Origin: Neisseria meningitidis
GTDB lineage: Bacteria; Pseudomonadota; Gammaproteobacteria; Burkholderiales; Neisseriaceae
Assembly (NCBI GenBank): GCA_923184405.1
Contig: OV299793.1
Coordinates: 1,226,704-1,231,825 of the forward strand
Length of the DNA stretch: 5,122 nucleotides
Reading direction: 5' to 3'
This document shows, piece by piece, positions 1 to 5,122 of this stretch. The position numbers and the translations under genes were made by a program. Position 1 is the stretch's first letter, and the number at the start of each line of letters is the position of its first letter. The notes beneath the pieces are model-generated. The model ran no database searches. It was given only the letters and a program-made list of their open reading frames with translations, and was not told where the DNA came from.

Positions 1-27
1 TTGTGCTTCGTTCAGTTACGTATTGCT
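1..27 (+). other. Nanopore sequencing adapter (5' end of read)
   Basis: Bases 6-27 match, from memory, the core of the Oxford Nanopore ligation (Y) adapter top strand, CTTCGTTCAGTTACG followed by TATTGCT. Bases 1-5 are a miscalled remainder of the adapter start. Insert DNA follows directly at 28 with no barcode flank that I recognise, which suggests a non-barcoded ligation library. The stretch is synthetic and should be trimmed. Confidence 0.93.
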
Positions 28-690
28 TACCTATCAGTTTCATTATTTTAAAGTTTATTTGCAATATTCCCTATATGCTACGAAACCAATTTCTATGTGT
101 AAGATTTGCTTTTAGGTCACAAACCTTAACTTTCACCAAGTTAAGCTAAAAGGAGAATTATTATAAAGGCTAAAGGTGTGTCTGATTAGCAGCTATAGCT
201 TATTTCACCAGTGGATGGAGAGGTAATAAATTAGATTTGACACAGTATTAGACCAAATTTCTAACAATAAAAATGTCCATGAGATGATTCACTTCCTCTC
301 ATTGAATATTCTTGTAATTCATTTTCAGCATCCAGAATGTCTTCACATGGCTCCCTCACATTACTTAGGGACTGTATTAGTTAGGTGTAACTTGGGAAAG
401 TTCCCTCCACAACATCCTCACCTAATGTAGGTGTTGTAAGAATGCTATCTTTTCTCAATCTCATTTGTCTGGAATACCTCTTATTTTCATTTCTTAATTC
501 TCATTGTGGCTATATATGTTTCAGTTTTGTCATTTTGAAATATTTGGTTTGCCCATACCATTCCCTCTTCTCTGAATTACTTGTCTTTACATGACTATTT
601 CTCTATGGTGTTGTTTGATTATTTGTATATTTGCCTTACTTTATTGACTTTCGAATTAAAATTTTGAATACAAATTACTAGTTGGTTCAA
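28..690. other. AT-rich, CpG-depleted vertebrate-like non-coding DNA
   Basis: No gene is visible in this stretch. It is roughly one third G+C, rich in T-runs, and stop codons break every frame. CpG is nearly absent: one at 81, one at 652 and none between, although several would be expected by chance at this composition. TpG and CpA are common, which is the vertebrate methylation-decay pattern. Nothing matches Neisseria coding style or uptake sequences. The most likely source is human or other mammalian intergenic DNA. The right boundary is uncertain and lies between about 653 and 800. Confidence 0.7.
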
Positions 691-825
691 TGCTTAATGC
701 AGACATCGCCGGGAGTATTCTCTTTTGAACATGTATATAGCATATTTTATTAAATAATGTTTTAAATTTTAATGTCACATTTATTGATCTTTTAAAATAC
801 GGGCTTGTTTTTTTAGCAACGCGCC
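691..825. other. Left junction zone and AT-rich DNA upstream of dedA
   Basis: CpG dinucleotides reappear at 707 and 710, but 721-799 is again very AT-rich without CpG, and clear Neisseria sequence starts by about 815. The host-like to Neisseria breakpoint falls somewhere here. The segment could be neisserial promoter DNA upstream of dedA or the tail of the host-like piece. No adapter, barcode or Shine-Dalgarno sequence is recognisable in it. Confidence 0.4.
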
Positions 826-1501
826 GTGCTTGCCTCCGACATCGACTTCATCCGCCATATCGACCAACACCTGCTCACTCTGTCTGCGCAATAAGTGTAT
901 AGATTCATGCGATTCTGGTTTTGATAATATTTTGCGAAACCAACCTGATTATTATACCTTTACTGCCCGGCGATTCGCTGCTGTTTGCCGCAGGCAGAAT
1001 TATAACGCTGGGCGGTATGGATATTCATTTGATGGTTGCATTATTAAGCCTTGCCGCTATACTCGGCGAACGCTCAATTTTACCGTCAGCAAATATTTCG
1101 CAGCTGGCTGCACGCCAGCCCAATACTAAAATCTTCCGACGTGAATATATCAATAAAACCCACCGTTTTTACGAAAAACACGGCAGCAAACCATCATCAT
1201 TGCCAGGATATCACCATCGTACGCACCTTTGCCCCCTTCGTCATAAGTATAGGGAAAAAGCACTATGCCAAACTCATCCGCAACAAAATGCATTGCGGTG
1301 GCTTTACTCTGTGCGATTATGATTATGTGATTATAGAAATGAGCTATATCAATGCCAACTGAACCGAAAAAAAAAAACAATCTGGAAGCAGTGATGGGCA
1401 GCATCATTGTGTTTTCCGTCCTGCCGGGTGCGGTTAATTGCCGCGCCAAACCCGCTGGTAAAATCCAAACGGTAACTGCTGGAGAATTTGTGGCATCATG
1501 A
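826..1501 (+). CDS. dedA: DedA-family inner-membrane protein, frameshifted in this read
   Basis: The product belongs to the DedA/Tvp38 (SNARE-associated) family of polytopic inner-membrane proteins. Family members are linked to undecaprenyl-phosphate or phospholipid translocation and membrane homeostasis; the substrate of this one is not shown here. The reading starts at GTG 826 with LASDIDFIRHIDQHLLTLSAQ, closely like the E. coli DedA N-terminus. A false stop lies at 892. Frame 3 from 921 then gives FCETNLIIIPLLPGDSLLF, the family signature, with the conserved Glu at 936-938 and Asp at 972-974. KIFRREYINKTHRFYEKHG follows. The IIIAR arginine is at 1205-1207, and the VRTFAPFV arginine at 1222-1224 is in another frame. 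A hydrophobic IIVFSVLPG segment and the GKIQTVTAGE tail precede a TGA at 1499-1501. The span of about 676 nt fits the roughly 219 aa of E. coli DedA. The GTG may be a miscalled ATG. The frame breaks are attributed to read errors. Confidence 0.82.
1481..1484 (+). promoter_or_regulatory. Probable ribosome binding site of abcZ
   Basis: GGAG lies 13 nt before the abcZ ATG at 1498, inside the last codons of dedA. The spacing is slightly long, which one or two inserted bases could explain. The position fits translational coupling from dedA into abcZ. Confidence 0.4.
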
Positions 1502-3437
1502 ATATATTATCTGTAGAAAACGCTTCTTTAAGACAATAGGCCACGTCCGCCTTGCTCGACCAAACTTCTTTTCAACTCGACAGCGGCGAAAAAGTCGAAA
1601 GCAATCGGACACAAGCAGCGCGCAAGAAAGTCTTCGTTTCCACAGAAGAAAATCCATCGCCAACCAGCGATTACAAGCTCGAACTTCACCAGGCAGATTA
1701 CTGCAATCAAACAGCAACCTCAAATCGTTTTATGTACCATGGGAATCCTTTTTTGATAAGGACGCAACCGTATTTGAGCCACCGTTGCCAAAAGCTCTGG
1801 GTGAAATTCGCGATTTATCGCGCCGCTACCACCGCGTCGGCCATGAGCTGGAAAACGGCCCGGGTGAGGCTTGCTGGAAAGAACCTCAACGAATTACAAC
1901 TGAAATCGAAGCAGAAGCGACGGCCGGAAGCTGGATGCGGTGCAGCCAAGCAAACTTGGGGAACTCCGGTTTGCCGGAAAACGAAAAAACCGACAACCTT
2001 TCCAGCCGGTCAGAAAAAGCGTGTCGCCTTAGCGCAAGCTTAGGTGCAAAAGCCAGACGTATTGCTGATGGACGAACCGCCAAGTATCTGAATATCGACG
2101 CGATTATTTGGATGGAAAATCTGCTCAAAGCGTTTGAACGCAGCTCGTTGTGATTACCCACGACCGCCGTATTTGGACAAAATCGCCACGCGGATTATCG
2201 AACTCGACCGCAGATGTAGCGTTCCAATCCCAGCTCGTTCTCCAAAGACAGTGAGAAAGTAGTGCATGAATTGGCGGTTGAAGCGGAACACAACCGCCTG
2301 TTTGACAAATTCCACGCGCAGGAAGAAGCGTGGATACGCAAAGGCATCGAGCGCGCCGCACCCGCAACGAAGGCCGCGTGCGCCGTTTGGAAGAGCTGCG
2401 CCGCCAACGCCCAGAACGCCGCAATGTGCAGGGACAGGTCAACTTCAAGCTCGACAGCGGCGAGAAAAGCGGCAAAATCATCGCCGAATTGGAACATGCC
2501 TCGTTTGCTATGGCGACAAAGTCATTATGGACAAATTCTCCGCGATTTTGCAGCGCGGCGATAAAATCGGTCTAATCGGCCCCAACGGCATCGGCAAAAC
2601 CACATTTTTAAAACTGATTTTAGGCGAACTTAACCCGACTTACGGCAGAATCCGTATCGGCAGTAAGCAGGAAGTTGCCTATTTCGACCAATTCCGCAGC
2701 ACGTTGAACGAAAACGACACCGTGTTTACACGCTCGGTCAAGGCAACGATTACGTCGAAGTCGGCGGCAAGAAAACACGTAATGAGCTATCCCGAAGATT
2801 TCTTATTCCATCCAGCCCGAGCACAAAGTCCTGTTTCACGCGCTCCGGCGGCGAACGCAAACCGCCTTTTGCTGGCAAAACTCTTTACACCGTCCTGCTA
2901 ATATTTTGATTTGGACGAACCGACCAACGACTTGGATATCGATACCAAGAGCTGCTCGAAGATTTGCTGCGCGATTATCAACCCACGGTATTCCTTGTCT
3001 CACACGACCGAATGTTCCTCGATAACGTGATTACCCAAAGCATTATTTTCGAAGCGAAATGGAGCGTATAAAAGAATATATCGGCGGCTATCAGGACTAA
3101 ATCGACGCAAAATCACGCGAAGCCAAAATTCAGACGGAAACCGCACCCAAAACATCCGACGCCGATCCTGTCAAAGAAAAAACCAAAGCCAACTGCACGA
3201 TCAAACTGTCTCATGAAGAAAAAAGCGAACTCGAAGCAAAGCCACGAAGAAATCACAGCTTTGGAAGCCGAGCAGGCTGAAATCAACACACAACTATCCC
3301 ATCCCGAAAACATCAAACAGGACGAAAAAGGTGATGCACCTGCAAAACCGCGCCGAAGAAATCGAAATGCTGCTATTCGAAAAGCTGGAACGCTGAGAGC
3401 TGTTGGACAACCAAAACAGAACGGCAATACCGTCTAA
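1498..3437 (+). CDS. abcZ: ABC-F (Uup-type) twin-ATPase AbcZ, frameshifted in this read
   Basis: AbcZ is a soluble ABC-F protein with two ATPase domains and no membrane segments. Relatives such as Uup act on ribosomes or DNA-related processes, not transport, despite the 'ABC transporter' label. ATG 1498 gives MNILSVENASF, then a frame break, then LLDQTSFQLDSGEKV in another frame. Domain 1 has a damaged Walker A (about 1607-1638, GRNGAGKSS by homology), signature near 1996-2033 ending GQKKRVALAQA, Walker B VLLMDEP 2059-2079, and ITHDR near 2151-2166. The linker carries ELAVEAEHNRLFDKFHAQEEAW. Domain 2 has an intact Walker A GPNGIGKTT 2578-2604, SGGER around 2842-2858, Walker B/D-loop LDEPTNDLDID 2911-2943 and H-loop VSHDRM 2997-3014. 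A charged coiled-coil-like C-terminus (EEITALEAEQAEINTQL) matches the Uup tail, ending QNGNTV. The span of 1940 nt fits about 635 aa. The gene matches Neisseria abcZ as I remember it. Numerous indels are attributed to read errors. Confidence 0.88.
1773..2208 (+). other. abcZ: abcZ MLST typing segment
   Basis: This interval corresponds, from memory, to the internal abcZ fragment used in Neisseria multilocus sequence typing (433 bp in the scheme; about 436 here, with errors). Landmarks are GGTGAAATTCGCGATTTATC, the GCCATGAGCTGGAAAACGG stretch, and the end near ATCGAACTCGACC. Several synonymous differences from the meningococcal allele I recall are visible, but they cannot be separated from miscalls without a consensus sequence. 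Confidence 0.6.
3129..3138 (-). repeat. Near-match to Neisseria DNA uptake sequence (9/10)
   Basis: TTCAGACGGA differs in one base from TTCAGACGGC, the reverse complement of the Neisseria uptake sequence GCCGTCTGAA. It lies inside the abcZ C-terminal region, coding IQTE in AKIQTETAPK. It may be a genuine partial copy or a chance fit to those codons. Confidence 0.4.
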
Positions 3438-3472
3438 AATCAAACAAGAAGAAAAAAAAATCTTCAAACGAC
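3429..3472 (+). terminator. Possible decayed inverted DUS pair ending abcZ
   Basis: ACCGTCTAAA (3429-3438) is 8/10 to the uptake sequence GCCGTCTGAA. TTCAAACGAC (3463-3472) is 8/10 to its reverse complement. Inverted uptake-sequence pairs just after genes commonly act as rho-independent terminators in Neisseria. If the true bases are ACCGTCTGAA, the abcZ stop would be the TGA inside the repeat. This is an inference through read errors. Confidence 0.3.
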
Positions 3473-3556
3473 CACACATCATCATTTGAAGTGCTACTTT
3501 CCATAACTGATCGAGGCCACTTTGCGCCAGCCTGACGGCCTTTCATGCAGAAATCA

Positions 3557-4541
3557 ATGCCTCAGCAACACGTAACTGGACCTAGTCCAACAGATACCGT
3601 ATCCAATACCTGTCCCGTCACTGCACCGTCACAGAAATAGAACAAACAGCTGAACCGCAAAAAAAGCACCATCAGCCGCGAAATCAGACGGCATCTCACT
3701 GCAGGACAGCAATACAGTGCCGAGAAAAGACCAGCGCGCAAAGCCGGACTATCAAACAGCGTAAGGGACAACGCGATAAGCTCGATTCGAAGCTGATTCA
3801 GCACATCGACACCCTTATCCGCCGCAAACTCAGTCCCGAACAAGTATGCGCCTACCTGTGCAAACACCACCGGATCACGCTCCACCACAGCACCATTTAC
3901 CGCTACCTTCGCCAAGACAAAAGCAACGGACAGCACGTTGTGGCAACATCTCAGAATGAGCAGCAAACCCTACCGCTATCACAACGAGCAGCAAATTGTC
4001 CGGAGGCAAAGTACACAACCGTGTCGGCATATAAAACCCACAAGCTATCGAAGACGAGAAATCCCGTATCGGCGATTAAGTATTTGACAGCCATTGTCAG
4101 CAAAGGACACACCAGCACATTATGGAACTTGGTAGAACGCGTTACCATTTACACCAGTCATCTACAAATTCCATAGCCTCAAATCCAAAGCCCCTGCCTC
4201 CCACAGCTGTTAGGGCATTAAAGGCACACCAAGACAGGCTGCACACCATTACCATGGATAATGGCAAAGAGTTCTAACAACACACCAAAATGACCAAAGC
4301 ATTGAAAGCGGAGACTTATTTTTGTCACCCTTACCATTCTAGGGAGAAAGGGCTGAATGAGAACACCAACGGACGCAGCCTGCAATACCTCCCCAAACAA
4401 TACAAAGTGCCGTGAAAATCAGTGATCGGAAGATCACGCAGGCTCTAAGACCAGTTGAACCAGAGACCAAGAAAAACACGTGGATAGCAGTAAACCAGCC
4501 AGGTGTTTGAGCCAACAATCCAGTGGCCAACCACTATACAC
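3557..4541 (+). CDS. IS30-family transposase (IS1655-like), frameshifted in this read
   Basis: This is the DDE transposase of an IS30-family element, closely resembling Neisseria IS1655 as I recall it. ATG 3557 precedes a damaged N-terminus. IQYLSRHCTVTEI begins at 3601, and the helix-turn-helix region STISREIRRH runs to about 3694. QHIDTLIRRKLSPEQVCAYLCKHH and LHHSTIYRYLRQDKSNG follow in clear frame near 3795-3933. The catalytic core is recognisable: IGDWEADT-like at about 4065-4090 with Asp at 4086-4088, TITMDNGKEF at 4245-4274 with Asp at 4257-4259, and the LNENTNG block with its Glu at 4359-4361. NISDR and a PRKT-like region near 4465-4485 precede the tail, ending about 4541. The span of about 985 nt fits a protein of roughly 320 aa. 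False stops (for example TAA 4275-4277) are attributed to read errors. It is in the same orientation as abcZ. Confidence 0.82.
3683..3694 (-). repeat. Near-match to 12-base DNA uptake sequence within transposase
   Basis: ATCAGACGGCAT matches TTCAGACGGCAT, the reverse complement of the extended 12-base uptake sequence, at 11 of 12 positions. It lies over the codons for EIRRH in the transposase DNA-binding region, so it may be coincidental. It agrees with a Neisseria origin for the middle segment. Confidence 0.4.
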
Positions 4542-4585
4542 CACTACTGCCCAGCACTGGCTGGAAACTGGAAGCCTGAAGCAGT

Positions 4586-4730
4586 CCTAAAAAAAAAACA
4601 CGCCTGTTTTGAAACCAATACACCTGGATATCCATCTGGATTAACAAAATCATCGACAAGGCCACCAAGCCGCAGACAGCACAACACTACGCATCAGGCG
4701 ACCTTGACAACGCCACAAGCCCATAAACTG
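4586..4730 (+). other. Unidentified bacterial-looking stretch after the IS
   Basis: This stretch still contains regular CpG. An open run of 30 codons at 4634-4723 begins IWINKIIDKATKPQTAQHYA and continues to a TAA at 4724-4726. It could be the tail of a real neisserial gene upstream or downstream of the insertion point, with its start lost to read errors. I do not recognise the family. No start codon or ribosome binding site can be assigned. Confidence 0.25.
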
Positions 4731-5094
4731 AATCCCCCACCAAACAAATACAGAAACTGCAAGAAAAAATAAACATTAGTCCATGAAACCATCTCACACA
4801 AACAAGAAAAACAAAAACAATCTCCCCATCTGCAAACATAACAATTCCCTAAAAAATACCAACTGCACCTAAGCATAACCAGAACGAAGCACAAGACCTG
4901 ACCTGAGGTCCTGTTGACTGACCTTCCAAATCTCCTGGGGAATCTGGATAGAATGCTGACTTCCTGTCCCTACCTGAAAGTACGATATCAGACCCTGAGG
5001 CAGGGGCCAGGGGCACAGTTTAAGGTGCCCCAGTGTGGTTGGTGGTGAGACGCAAATTAGTCTAACCCCTTCTCTGACTCATCACTCTCCCTGT
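4731..5094. other. CpG-depleted vertebrate-like non-coding DNA (right flank)
   Basis: No gene is visible. From 4731 to 4884 there is no CpG. Only three occur up to 5094 (4885, 4983, 5051), although 4900-5094 is around half G+C, so CpG is far below chance while TpG and CpA are abundant. The sequence has the mixed texture of mammalian unique DNA. The exact left edge lies between about 4712 and 4885. I cannot assign a repeat family or locus. Confidence 0.6.
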
Positions 5095-5122
5095 AGCAAT
5101 ACGTAACTGAACGAAGTATACC
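5095..5122 (-). other. Nanopore sequencing adapter (3' end of read)
   Basis: Bases 5095-5116 are the exact reverse complement of bases 6-27, matching the Oxford Nanopore adapter bottom strand (core GCAATACGTAACTGAACG). The last six bases are trailing miscalls or adapter remainder. The stretch is synthetic and should be trimmed. Confidence 0.93.

Larger units (their letters stand above)
3473..4585 (+). mobile_element. IS1655-like insertion sequence (IS30 family), ends not defined
   Basis: The element is inferred from its transposase gene. Family elements are about 1.0-1.2 kb, consistent with an insertion between the abcZ stop and the unidentified sequence after 4585. I could not pair convincing terminal inverted repeats. 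The stretch ACTGGCTGGAAACTGGAAG near 4556-4574 may be part of the right end, but no clean left partner is visible. The boundaries given are placeholders. Confidence 0.5.

Noticed and set aside
336..560. Weak resemblance to the 3' end of an ancient mammalian L2 LINE (a CTCCCTCAC-like block followed by CCCTCCACAAC and T-rich text).
   Set aside because: The similarity by eye is patchy and cannot be scored here. RepeatMasker would decide; it is noted only as a further hint of mammalian origin.
28..690. Whether the left flank is the human L1 fragment reported in some gonococcal genomes.
   Set aside because: I see none of the L1 ORF2 or 3' UTR text I would recognise, so this cannot be claimed without an alignment.
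725..753. Sigma-70-like promoter upstream of dedA: TTGAAC, 17-nt spacer, TATTAA.
   Set aside because: The surroundings are so AT-rich that such matches arise by chance, the -10 is only 4/6, and it is not certain that this stretch is neisserial at all.
1150..1449. Minus-strand open frames over dedA, abcZ and the transposase, such as 1150-1449, 2125-2481 and 3562-3966.
   Set aside because: They are antisense shadows of recognisable plus-strand genes, with no family features of their own.
3462..3491. 7-base inverted repeat CTTCAAA/TTTGAAG with a 16-nt loop after abcZ.
   Set aside because: It is short, AT-rich and in error-prone sequence. The uptake-sequence pairing that shares its left arm is a better explanation.
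3473..4585. Terminal inverted repeats of the IS element.
   Set aside because: No left and right sequences could be paired convincingly through the errors, so the ends are left undefined.
4694..4894. Minus-strand 66-residue frame rich in Cys, Phe and Trp that looks like a small membrane protein.
   Set aside because: It runs across the probable bacterium-host junction and is the complement of A- and C-rich DNA; there is no start signal or homology to support it.
6..5116. Perfect 22-base terminal inverted repeats enclosing the whole window, as in a transposon or linear plasmid.
   Set aside because: The repeat sequence matches the Oxford Nanopore ligation adapter as I know it, and it sits exactly at the read ends. 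It is synthetic, not a biological terminus.

Overview
This window looks like one uncorrected Oxford Nanopore read rather than a finished genome segment. A 22-base stretch at 6-27 matches, from memory, the core of the ONT ligation adapter. Its exact reverse complement is at 5095-5116, so the read is capped at both ends. Between the caps are three compositionally different parts.

(1) Bases 28 to about 690 are AT-rich with almost no CpG; none occurs from 83 to 651. There is no bacterial coding sequence, and the stretch resembles vertebrate intergenic DNA. (2) Bases about 690-4730 are Neisseria: CpG-rich, with neisserial proteins and near-matches to the DNA uptake sequence. (3) Bases about 4731-5094 are again CpG-poor, vertebrate-like and non-coding. 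The mixture suggests human-associated material containing a Neisseria of the meningitidis/gonorrhoeae/lactamica group. The species cannot be fixed by eye through the errors.

The Neisseria part reads left to right on the + strand. It holds a DedA-family membrane protein gene (826-1501), then abcZ (1498-3437, an ABC-F/Uup-type twin ATPase and a Neisseria MLST locus). A short intergenic gap with a possible decayed DUS inverted pair follows, then an IS30-family transposase gene resembling IS1655 (about 3557-4541). A short unidentified bacterial-looking stretch precedes the right junction. dedA and abcZ overlap by ATGA and are probably cotranscribed.

Every gene is broken by many small frameshifts and premature stops at a similar density. 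Because the adapters are present and all three genes are affected alike, I interpret these as read errors, not pseudogenes. Coordinates of genes are therefore homology extents, not open frames. I see no convincing undescribed biological system. The notable result is the vertebrate-Neisseria-vertebrate chimeric structure, which is most economically a library or basecalling chimera.
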